Assembly: GCA_016936115.1 (NCBI GenBank)
Contig: JAFGPQ010000325.1
Coordinates: forward strand, 1 to 37,910
DNA: 37,910 nucleotides
Source of the DNA: Spirochaetales bacterium
GTDB lineage: Bacteria; Spirochaetota; Spirochaetia; DSM-2461
Direction of reading: 5' to 3'
This document shows, one piece after another, positions 24,135 to 31,357 of this stretch (position 1 is its first letter; every line of letters begins with the position of its first letter). Both the position numbers and the translations under genes were made by a program. A model generated the notes under the pieces. That model made no database searches. It was not told where the DNA came from and saw only the letters and a program-made list of their open reading frames with translations.

Positions 24135-26747
24135 TTGAAGGATTCCGGATTGTTTCCCGCTATTCTGGACAGCATGGCCGAAGCCGTCTACGTGAGGGAC
24201 CTGGACAAAAATATCGTCTATTTCAACTCTTCCGCCGCATCTTTGTTTGGATGGTCTCTGGAGGAGGTTTCGGACAGAAAATGCTTTGAAATCTTCGGAG
24301 ACCGCAGTTCTCTGTGCTGTACTCAATGCCCCGTTGACAGGGTCATCGGGGAGGGCAAACCGTTGAAATACGGAGGCGGGGAGATCACCACCCGTGAGGG
24401 AGCCCCGCTTAAGGTTACCGTTTCCATCAGTCCCCTGGAAAGGGAGGGCCTCATTACCGGGGGGCTTGTGGTTCTTTCTGCGGAACAGGAAAAAAAGGAT
24501 GACTCCGGAATCCTCCCCAAAATGATTGTCCGCAGCGAGCAGAGACTGCAGCTGGCCCTGGAATTCACAGGGGACGGCCTTTTTGATCTGGATATGGAAA
24601 CTGGGGAGGTTTACTTTTCACCGGGTTGGAAAAGGATTCTGGGATATGAGGATCATGAGATCGACAATACCCATTCCCAATGGCTGAGATTGGCCGTCCC
24701 GGAAAGCGTCAAAAAGATGAATGAGGAGATGAACCGCATTATAGCCGGTGAAAGGGAGCGCCTGGAGACGGAAATCCGCATGCGCCACAAGGACGGCCGC
24801 TGGGTGGATATTCTGGCCCGGGCCAGCGTGCTTAACGATGGCCGCGGGCGGGCCATCCGCATGGTGGGGACCCATACGGACATAAGCGTAAGAAAGCGGA
24901 TGGAACGGGAGCTGGAAGCTAGCAGAGTCGAGCTGGAAGAGGCTCAGGCCATCGCCCGGCTGGGAAGCTGGCACAGGAAAGCGGGGGATGACCATTCTCA
25001 CGGTTCCCGGGAGTATTTCAACCTTTTCGGGCAGCCCTTTCGCCCCGAGGGGTTTACCAGGGAGTTCTTCTACGGGATGGTGCATCCCGAGGATAGAGGC
25101 CGGGTTATGAAAGCCATGGAACGGGCTCTGAATGGGGAGGACGAATATAATGAAACCTATCGGGTGATTCTTCCCGACGGGAGGGAGCGCATTCACAACG
25201 GCCGGGCCCGAATCAGATACGATGGGAAAGGTCAGCCCGAGAATATAGTGGGCATACAGCACGACATCACCGAATTCACCCATATCGAATCGGCTTTGAG
25301 GCAGAGTGAAGAGAGGTACCGGTCCATTATAGAGACTTCACTGGACGGATTTATACGCTCCGATCTTAAGGGGAAGATTCTGGAGACGAATCCTGCCTAT
25401 CAGGAAATGTCGGGGTACAGGGAAGAGGAGCTTCTTTCCATGAGTCTTGACGACCTGGTACTTGAGCGGAAATCCCAAAGCGATCTCTGTCTTCAGGATA
25501 AGATATGTGAAAAGGGCTCCCTGCGTTTCGAAACGGAACACCGGACAAAGGACGGGGGGATTCTGGAACTGGAAGTCATGACCCAGTTCCGGGTAAAGGA
25601 TAAACAGGTTGTCTCATTTCTGAGGGACGTGGGGGAGAGAAGGAGATGGGAGAGGGATCTGCTGTTCCAGTCCCTGCTCCTTGATCAGATACAGGATCAG
25701 ATCATCGCAACCGATCTGGATGGGAAGATCATCTACGTTAATCAGGCCGAATGCCGGGCTCTGGGAAAATCCCGGGAGGAACTGTCCGGTAAGACAGCTC
25801 GGATATTCGGAGACCTGCGCCCCGGATCCGCCTCCCGGGAAGAGCTTGTTAAGGCCACCTTTGAGAAGGGGATGTGGGAAGGGGAAGTCCTTCGCAGTCT
25901 GGACGGGATAAGGGAAGACATCCTGAGGTGCCGAACGAACCTATTGCGTGACAAAGGGGGACATCCCCAGTATCTGGTAGGCATCGCCACGGACATCTCG
26001 GAGCAGAAAAAGATCGCCGAGCAGCTGCGCCAGGCGCAGAAGCTGGAATCCATAGGAAGCCTGGCCGGGGGCATTGCCCATGATTTCAATAATCTGCTCA
26101 CCCCGGTTATGGGCATGGCCGAACTGCTTATGGAAGAGCTGCCTCCTAAAAGCCCGTCCCATGAAAAGGCACAGAGTATTTTTGAGGCAAGCGTCAGGGG
26201 GGCCAAACTGGTTAAGCAGATCCTGGCCTTCAGCCGGAAGAGCGCCCCGCGGCAGGTTTTGGTGGACCTGGGAGCGGTTATTGAGGAAGTGAGCCGACTC
26301 TTCCGCGCCACTGTTCCTAAAAGCATCAGCCTCAGTTTCCATCGTGATGAATCCTATCCTCCCGTCATGGGGGATCCCATCCAGATCAATCAGGTCGTCC
26401 TTAATCTGCTTACCAATGCCTTTCATGCCATGGAAAACAGAAAAGGAGAAATCCATGTTGAACTGATCGGAGTGTCCCTGAACCGGGAAATCATGCCCCT
26501 GCCGTCGATGAAGGAGGGGACCTATGCCCTCGTTTCCATCGCCGATACGGGTCAGGGCATGTCTGTCCCGGTGATGGGGAAGATCTTCGAGCCCTACTTT
26601 ACCACCAAGGCCCAGGGCAAGGGCACCGGTCTGGGCCTGTCCGTGGTCTACGGCATCGTCAAGGAACACGGAGGCGAAATAACCGTGGAGAGCGTGGAGG
26701 GGGAGGGCTCGGTATTCCGCATCTTCCTTCCCGCTTCTCAGGAGTAA
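24135..26747 (+). CDS. Soluble multi-PAS sensor histidine kinase
   Basis: 870 residues with no membrane helix. Five PAS-type modules are seen at about 5-115, 135-255, 275-382, 386-505 and 510-625. Several end in the usual GTHTDIS/GIQHDITE/GIATDISE linkers. The H-box GIAHDFNNLL gives the phosphorylated His649, followed by the N-box (LNLLTNAFHAM, about 754), G1 (DTGQGM, about 802) and G2 (GTGLGLSVVYG, about 830). The first PAS module carries Cys50, Cys61, Cys62 and Cys65, which might bind metal or sense redox. No receiver domain or adjacent response regulator is present. The start is TTG with AGGAG upstream. It is divergent from the MFS gene. Confidence 0.92.
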   Translation: MKDSGLFPAILDSMAEAVYVRDLDKNIVYFNSSAASLFGWSLEEVSDRKCFEIFGDRSSLCCTQCPVDRVIGEGKPLKYGGGEITTREGAPLKVTVSISPLEREGLITGGLVVLSAEQEKKDDSGILPKMIVRSEQRLQLALEFTGDGLFDLDMETGEVYFSPGWKRILGYEDHEIDNTHSQWLRLAVPESVKKMNEEMNRIIAGERERLETEIRMRHKDGRWVDILARASVLNDGRGRAIRMVGTHTDISVRKRMERELEASRVELEEAQAIARLGSWHRKAGDDHSHGSREYFNLFGQPFRPEGFTREFFYGMVHPEDRGRVMKAMERALNGEDEYNETYRVILPDGRERIHNGRARIRYDGKGQPENIVGIQHDITEFTHIESALRQSEERYRSIIETSLDGFIRSDLKGKILETNPAYQEMSGYREEELLSMSLDDLVLERKSQSDLCLQDKICEKGSLRFETEHRTKDGGILELEVMTQFRVKDKQVVSFLRDVGERRRWERDLLFQSLLLDQIQDQIIATDLDGKIIYVNQAECRALGKSREELSGKTARIFGDLRPGSASREELVKATFEKGMWEGEVLRSLDGIREDILRCRTNLLRDKGGHPQYLVGIATDISEQKKIAEQLRQAQKLESIGSLAGGIAHDFNNLLTPVMGMAELLMEELPPKSPSHEKAQSIFEASVRGAKLVKQILAFSRKSAPRQVLVDLGAVIEEVSRLFRATVPKSISLSFHRDESYPPVMGDPIQINQVVLNLLTNAFHAMENRKGEIHVELIGVSLNREIMPLPSMKEGTYALVSIADTGQGMSVPVMGKIFEPYFTTKAQGKGTGLGLSVVYGIVKEHGGEITVESVEGEGSVFRIFLPASQE

Positions 26748-26788
26748 GCCCCGGGCGTCCGAAAAAACCGTTTCTCCCTTCCGGATAA

Positions 26789-26816
26789 TTGACACAATCC
26801 TTTATTTACCTATAAT
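26789..26816 (+). promoter_or_regulatory. Consensus promoter of the pheST operon
   Basis: TTGACA (26789-26794), a 16-nt spacer and TATAAT (26811-26816). The predicted start is near 26823, 2-5 nt before the leader-peptide ATG at 26827. Confidence 0.88.
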
Positions 26817-26826
26817 GATTGATAAT

Positions 26827-26889
26827 ATGACAGGGAAAGCCTTCTTTTTTAACTTTTTCTCTTTTTTCTTTTTTGGAAAAGGTTGTTGA
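26827..26889 (+). CDS. PheST leader peptide (20 codons, nine Phe)
   Basis: The ATG opens a 20-codon frame reading MTGKA, then FFFNFFSFFFF, then GKGC and TGA. Nine of 20 codons are Phe, nine of them within eleven positions. This is the hallmark of a leader whose ribosome senses charged tRNA-Phe. It fills the same role as the pheST leader of E. coli without sequence identity. There is no Shine-Dalgarno, and the predicted transcription start is only a few nt upstream, so the ribosome must load on an almost leaderless 5' end. The TGA overlaps the 5' arm of the antiterminator stem. Confidence 0.88.
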   Translation: MTGKAFFFNFFSFFFFGKGC

Positions 26890-26944
26890 GGGAGTCCTGT
26901 TCAGACGATGTGAAATACGGCTCCCTCAAGGGAGCATTTTTTTT
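26888..26944 (+). promoter_or_regulatory. pheST transcription attenuator (antiterminator/terminator)
   Basis: Terminator: GCTCCC-TCAA-GGGAGC (26920-26935), an A, then eight Ts (26937-26944). Alternative antiterminator: GAGGGAG (26888-26894) pairs perfectly with CTCCCTC (26921-26927), which is the 5' arm of the terminator. A ribosome stalled at the Phe codons leaves 26888-26894 free, so the antiterminator forms and pheST is read. A ribosome that reaches the TGA (26887-26889) covers that arm, so the terminator forms. All the parts of classical ribosome-mediated attenuation are present. Confidence 0.88.
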
Positions 26945-26961
26945 GTCCTAAGGAGTAGACC

Positions 26962-28005
26962 ATGCTGCAGAAGCTGGAAGAGCTGAAGAAAGAGTTCCGG
27001 GCGTCCGTTAAGGATCTGAAGGATCAGAACAGTCTCGCCGAATTCAAGGCGGATTATCTGGGGAAAAAGGGTAAGCTGAACGACATCCTGGGCGGGATGC
27101 GCGAAGCCAGCGGCGAGGTGAGAAAGAGCGTCGGGGCCCGGGCCAACGAGTTCAAGCAGGAGATCCTGGATACTCTGGCCGCCCAGCTGACCAAGATCGA
27201 GACAGCCGAGGTGAATGCCAAGCTTAAAAAGAGCTGGCAGGATATCACCTTGACCGATGATGTGATGGCCCGGGGGCTTCAGTCCGCAGGCTTTCATCCC
27301 GTCACGATCATTCAGCGGGAGATCGAGGACATCTTCATCTCCATGGGATTCGATATATTGGACGGGCCCCATATTGAGGATGATTTCCATAACTTCGAGG
27401 CTCTGAACATTCCCGACACCCATCCGGCCCGGGACATGCAGGACACCTTCTGGTTCGCCGATATGGCCCACCTTCTCCGGACCCATACCTCCACTATTCA
27501 GATTCGGGGTATGGAAGCGAACGACCCGCCCTTCAAATTCGTGGGGCCGGGAAAGGTCTTCAGATGCGAAGCCACCGACGCCAGCCATGAAATGGCCTTC
27601 CATCAGCTGGAAGGTATGATGGTGGGAAAAGACATCTCCGTGGCCAACCTGATCTACTTCATGAAAACCCTGCTTTCGGAAATTTTCCGGCAGGATATGA
27701 ACGTGCGCCTGCGGCCGGGATTCTTCCCCTTTGTGGAGCCCGGCTTCGAGCTGGATATCGAGTGCCTCATTTGCGGCGGCAAGGGCTGCAAGGTGTGCAA
27801 GGGGTCCGGCTGGGTGGAGCTTCTTCCCTGCGGCATGACCCATCCCAACGTCCTGCGGGCGGGGGGCATCGATCCGAACGAGTGGAACGGTTTTGCCTTC
27901 GGCCTGGGTCTGGACCGGCTGGTCATGATGCGTTACCACATCGATGACATCCGCCATCTGCACGGCGGGGATCTGCGCTTCGTGGAACAGTTCAAGGCTT
28001 ACTAG
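26962..28005 (+). CDS. pheS: Phenylalanyl-tRNA synthetase alpha subunit
   Basis: 347 residues, of the bacterial type. It has an N-terminal coiled coil (about 1-85, with DYLGKKGKLNDIL) and a class II catalytic core. Visible motifs are FEALNIPDTHPARDMQDTFW, RTHTSTIQIR, motif 2 (FRCEATDASHEMAFHQLEG) and motif 3 (GFAFGLGLDRLVMMRYHI). A four-Cys element, CLICGGKGCKVCKGSGW, probably binds zinc or is a remnant of such a site, as in a number of bacterial PheS proteins. AAGGAG precedes the ATG. The gene is controlled by the upstream attenuator and cotranscribed with pheT. Confidence 0.98.
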   Translation: MLQKLEELKKEFRASVKDLKDQNSLAEFKADYLGKKGKLNDILGGMREASGEVRKSVGARANEFKQEILDTLAAQLTKIETAEVNAKLKKSWQDITLTDDVMARGLQSAGFHPVTIIQREIEDIFISMGFDILDGPHIEDDFHNFEALNIPDTHPARDMQDTFWFADMAHLLRTHTSTIQIRGMEANDPPFKFVGPGKVFRCEATDASHEMAFHQLEGMMVGKDISVANLIYFMKTLLSEIFRQDMNVRLRPGFFPFVEPGFELDIECLICGGKGCKVCKGSGWVELLPCGMTHPNVLRAGGIDPNEWNGFAFGLGLDRLVMMRYHIDDIRHLHGGDLRFVEQFKAY

Positions 28006-28019
28006 GGAGAGGGAAAAAC

Positions 28020-30443
28020 ATGAATATCAGTATTAATTGGATAAAGGATTATGTGGATCTTCCCGAGGATATCTCTCCCCGGGACCTGGGGGTCAAATTC
28101 ACCCTGGCCACCTGCGAAGTGGAGGGCGTGGAAACCTCCGGTGAACATCTGAAGGCGGTGAAGGTGGTTCAGATCACCCGTATCGAGCCCCATCCCGACG
28201 CGGACAAGCTGAACCTGGTCACATTCGAGACCGGTTCTGGGGAAAAGCGTGTCGTCTGCGGCGCTCCCAATGTGGCCGTCGGCAAAAAGGTGCCCTTCGC
28301 CTGTATAGGAACAACTCTGCCCGGAGGCTTCACCCTGACTCCCAAGAAGATAAGGGGCGTCGAATCGGAGGGCATGCTCTGCGCCGAGGACGAACTGGGC
28401 CTGAGCGACGATCACGAGGGCCTCATGATTCTGGCGGAGGATGCGAAGATCGGAGCGAGTCTGGCCGATCATCTGGGCGCCGCCAGCGATATTATCTTCG
28501 AGATCGATAATAAGTCCATCACCCACCGGCCTGATCTGTGGGGACACTACGGCATGGCCCGGGAATTCGCCGCCGTCTTCGGCAATCCTCTTAAGAATGT
28601 CTTCTCCGAAGAGTGGAAGGCCGGCCTGAAAGCCCTTTACACCGATGAGAAGCCCCCCGTCACGATCCACGTGGATAAGGACTCCTGCTGCCTGGGATTC
28701 AAGGGAATCTCCATGGACAAGGTCACTGTCAAGCCCAGCCCCCAGTGGATGCAGGACCGGCTGAACGCCTGCGGCATGCGGCCTATCAATAACATTGTTG
28801 ATATTTCCAACTATGTGATGCTGGAAACGGGCATGCCCAACCACATCTACGACCGGGATACCATCAAGGGGGGCGAGATCATCGTGCGCCGCATGGGAGA
28901 AGAGGGTGTTTTCGTGACCCTGGACGAACAGGAGCGGAAGATGATTGCCTCGGACACCATGGTCTGCGATAGGGAGAGAATGTCCGGTATCGGCGGCATC
29001 ATGGGGGGGCTGGACAGTTCCATCAAGGACAGTACCTGCCGGATTTTCCTGGAATCGGCCAACTGGAAGGACGCGGAAATCCGTCGGACCAGTGTACGCC
29101 TGGGACTCCGGACCGACGCTTCCCAGCGCTACGAAAAGTGCCTGGATACGAATCTGCTGGAGCAAACCATTCTGCGCCTCATGGAGCTGATCAAAGAGAG
29201 CTGCCCCGAAGCGGTGGTTGTCGGTGCCATGCAGGAGGACGCCATTAAGCCTACTCCGGAGCTGATCATTCCCTGTTCCGCCGAAAAGATCGCCCGGGTT
29301 CTGGGGACGGATGTCTCGGAGGAACGGATTATCGTTATACTCGAAGCTCTGGATTTCGTTGTGGAGAAGAAGGACGGTAAACTCATGGTGACCGTTCCCA
29401 GCTACCGGGCTACCAAGGATATTGAGTTCGAAGACGATATTGTCGAAGAGATCGGCCGGATTATCGGCTATGACAACATCACCCCCGTCTCCCCGGTGAA
29501 TTTGGCCGAGACCACCCGCCTCTCCGAGGCCAAACAGATGCAGCGGAAGATTCAGGACTTCATGGTGTTCAACGGTCGGGCCCTGGAGATCATGACCTAT
29601 CCCATGATAGGAGAGAAGCTGCTGGAGCAGGCCTCCTGGCCGGTGAAGAATGAAAAGCTGACCCTGGCCAACGCCCTCTCCCCCGAACTGAGCCGCATGA
29701 GGCCCAGCATGGTTCCCACCCTGCTCGAGAAGGCCGCCCAGAATCAGAAGAATTACACCTCCTTCCGCCTCTTTGAAATGGGCCGATCCTACGAGGAACT
29801 GGACGGAGAGGCCTACAGCCGGGACCGGTATCAGCTGGGGGTGGTTTTCTTTGATAAAAAGGATTCCCCCTATATGGATCTGCTGAACGTGATCCGTCCC
29901 CTCATGAGTTACCTGAACCTGAATGCCCAGTTTACTCCGGCCCAGGATAAGTTCCCCAACCCTCTCATGCCCTCCGAATGGCCCGGAATCCACCCCCAGG
30001 AGTATCTGGATATCAAGATCATGGGCAAGAACAGCGGCGTGGTGAATACGGTTCATCCCGTTCTGACCCGTCAGTTCAAGATCAAGGGAAACGTGGCCCT
30101 AGCTATTCTGGATATTACCGATTTCATGGATCTGGTGATCAAGGACAAGACGAAATACTCCGCCTTGCCCAAGTTTCCCTCCAGCGACTTCGACTGTACG
30201 GTCGTGGCCGACGCCCATACTCCTGTGGGAGATATTCTCAGGGCTATGGGTAAGCTTAAGATGAAAGAGGCGGAGAGCGTGAAGATCGTGGACGTCTTTA
30301 GGATGAGTGAGGATGAGAAAGCCGTGACGATCCGTACCACCTTCCTGGATCGTGAGAAGACCCTGACTCCGGAATTCCTGCGGGAAGCGGAGGACAAGGT
30401 GGTGGCGACGCTTAATAAAGCCGGTTTCCCTTTAAAGATGTAG
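28020..30443 (+). CDS. pheT: Phenylalanyl-tRNA synthetase beta subunit
   Basis: 807 residues, the normal bacterial length. An EMAPII-like tRNA-binding domain lies at about 39-150 (VVQITRIEPHPDADKLNLV, VVCGAPNVAVGKKVPFA). B3/B4 editing and B5 regions follow (MRPINNIVDISNYVMLETG, GIGGIMGGLDSS, FEDDIVEEIGRIIGYDNI). The ferredoxin-fold anticodon-binding domain is at about 714-807 (KFPSSDFDCTVVADAHTPVG, ending DKVVATLNKAGFPLKM). It forms the alpha2-beta2 enzyme with PheS. The gap from pheS is 14 nt, with GGGAGAGGG before the ATG. Confidence 0.98.
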   Translation: MNISINWIKDYVDLPEDISPRDLGVKFTLATCEVEGVETSGEHLKAVKVVQITRIEPHPDADKLNLVTFETGSGEKRVVCGAPNVAVGKKVPFACIGTTLPGGFTLTPKKIRGVESEGMLCAEDELGLSDDHEGLMILAEDAKIGASLADHLGAASDIIFEIDNKSITHRPDLWGHYGMAREFAAVFGNPLKNVFSEEWKAGLKALYTDEKPPVTIHVDKDSCCLGFKGISMDKVTVKPSPQWMQDRLNACGMRPINNIVDISNYVMLETGMPNHIYDRDTIKGGEIIVRRMGEEGVFVTLDEQERKMIASDTMVCDRERMSGIGGIMGGLDSSIKDSTCRIFLESANWKDAEIRRTSVRLGLRTDASQRYEKCLDTNLLEQTILRLMELIKESCPEAVVVGAMQEDAIKPTPELIIPCSAEKIARVLGTDVSEERIIVILEALDFVVEKKDGKLMVTVPSYRATKDIEFEDDIVEEIGRIIGYDNITPVSPVNLAETTRLSEAKQMQRKIQDFMVFNGRALEIMTYPMIGEKLLEQASWPVKNEKLTLANALSPELSRMRPSMVPTLLEKAAQNQKNYTSFRLFEMGRSYEELDGEAYSRDRYQLGVVFFDKKDSPYMDLLNVIRPLMSYLNLNAQFTPAQDKFPNPLMPSEWPGIHPQEYLDIKIMGKNSGVVNTVHPVLTRQFKIKGNVALAILDITDFMDLVIKDKTKYSALPKFPSSDFDCTVVADAHTPVGDILRAMGKLKMKEAESVKIVDVFRMSEDEKAVTIRTTFLDREKTLTPEFLREAEDKVVATLNKAGFPLKM

Positions 30444-30502
30444 AAAAAAGGCGCCTTTGGTCCGGATACGGTGTTCGTCCGGGCCAGAGCCGCTCCTTTT
30501 TG
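30444..30502. terminator. Weak convergent terminator region
   Basis: GGTCCGGA (30459-30466) pairs with TCCGGGCC (30478-30485), including one G-T pair. T-runs lie some way off on both sides: TTTTT at 30497-30501 on plus, and six Ts at 30449-30444 on minus. It probably serves the convergent pheT and methyltransferase genes, but the stem-to-T distances are long. Confidence 0.4.
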
Positions 30503-30514
30503 CCCCTTAGTTTT

Positions 30515-31264
30515 CTATGTTGATGTGCTGGACGCCATTCCCAGCCGGTACAGCAGAATCCCCGCGGCCACGTTCACATTCAGGCTGTCCACTCCCGGTG
30601 ACTGGGGAATCATAACCTTCACATCCGCCCTGTCCAGATATGACGGTTCCAGACCCTGGCCTTCGTGACCCATTAACAGGAGCCATTTTTCAGCTGGTGA
30701 GAATGTTTCCAGACCGGTCGCATCCCTGTTCAGAGCGGAGGCGATGATCTGCCTGTCTCCTCCGTTCCATTCAAAGAGCTCCTCCGCCGAATCAAAGCGG
30801 TACAGATTCAGTTTGAACTGGGCTCCCATGGCGCTCCTCAAGGCTTTGCGGCCGAAGGGGTAGGGATTGCCCGGCCCCAGAATGACCGATTGTATTCCCA
30901 GCCCCAGAGCCGTACGAAGTAGGCCGCCCAGGTTCTCCGGATCCCCCAGGCGTGGCAGAACAAGTATCCCCCGATCCTCCGTGGTATCTATCCGATCAAG
31001 GGGGAGGATTTCCGGAGCCCGGGCCAGGGCCAGAACGCCCCGGTGAAAGGAGTAACCCGCCACCCGGGACAGCTCCTCCCGGGAGAGGACCGTAAAGGGT
31101 AGATCTTCCCTATGGTATTTCCCGAAGACGGCCTCGGAGCACCAGATGTTTTCTATGGGAAGCCCCGAAGCGAGCAGCCGTTCGAAGAGAAGGGCTCCTT
31201 CGGTTATGAGAAGGCCCTCTTTCTGAAGATCCCTCTCCTTCAGGTTGTAATTTTTCTTCCCCAT
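30515..31264 (-). CDS. TrmH/SpoU-family RNA 2'-O-methyltransferase
   Basis: 249 residues from the ATG at 31264. The N-terminal part resembles the substrate-binding domain of RlmB-like enzymes. The SPOUT domain has its three motifs: DPENLGGLLRTA, LMGHEGQGL and IPQSPGVDSLNVNVAAGILLY. The last of these forms the knotted SAM site. It probably methylates a ribose in rRNA or tRNA; the exact site is unknown. The start at 31264 (MGKKNYNLKERDLQKEG) has GGGGAGAG just upstream and lies after a good promoter. The longer open frame to 31420 crosses the divergent promoters and is not used. Confidence 0.92.
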   Translation of the reverse strand: MGKKNYNLKERDLQKEGLLITEGALLFERLLASGLPIENIWCSEAVFGKYHREDLPFTVLSREELSRVAGYSFHRGVLALARAPEILPLDRIDTTEDRGILVLPRLGDPENLGGLLRTALGLGIQSVILGPGNPYPFGRKALRSAMGAQFKLNLYRFDSAEELFEWNGGDRQIIASALNRDATGLETFSPAEKWLLLMGHEGQGLEPSYLDRADVKVMIPQSPGVDSLNVNVAAGILLYRLGMASSTST

Positions 31265-31285
31265 TTTCTCTCCCCGCCTGTCATA

Positions 31286-31314
31286 ATCATACTGTAAATA
31301 AAAAAGTGTGATAA
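31286..31314 (-). promoter_or_regulatory. Promoter of the TrmH-family gene
   Basis: On the minus strand, TTATCA (31314-31309), a 17-nt spacer and TATGAT (31291-31286). A leader of about 15 nt carries GGGGAG. It is back to back with the promoter of the EAL-domain gene. Confidence 0.5.
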
Positions 31315-31321
31315 GTTTTTT

Positions 31322-31351
31322 TTGCATAAAAAGGAGAACGTCCCTTATAAT
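31322..31351 (+). promoter_or_regulatory. Leaderless-type promoter of the EAL-domain gene
   Basis: TTGCAT (31322-31327), an 18-nt spacer and TATAAT (31346-31351), then GGGGAC and ATG at 31358. The A of ATG is the predicted start. Confidence 0.65.
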
Positions 31352-31357
31352 GGGGAC

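Noticed and set aside
28002-30056. A 684-codon open frame antisense to pheT
   Set aside because: It lies entirely opposite the conserved pheT gene and has no ribosome site or recognisable motif. Long antisense frames arise from the G/C-rich third codon positions here.
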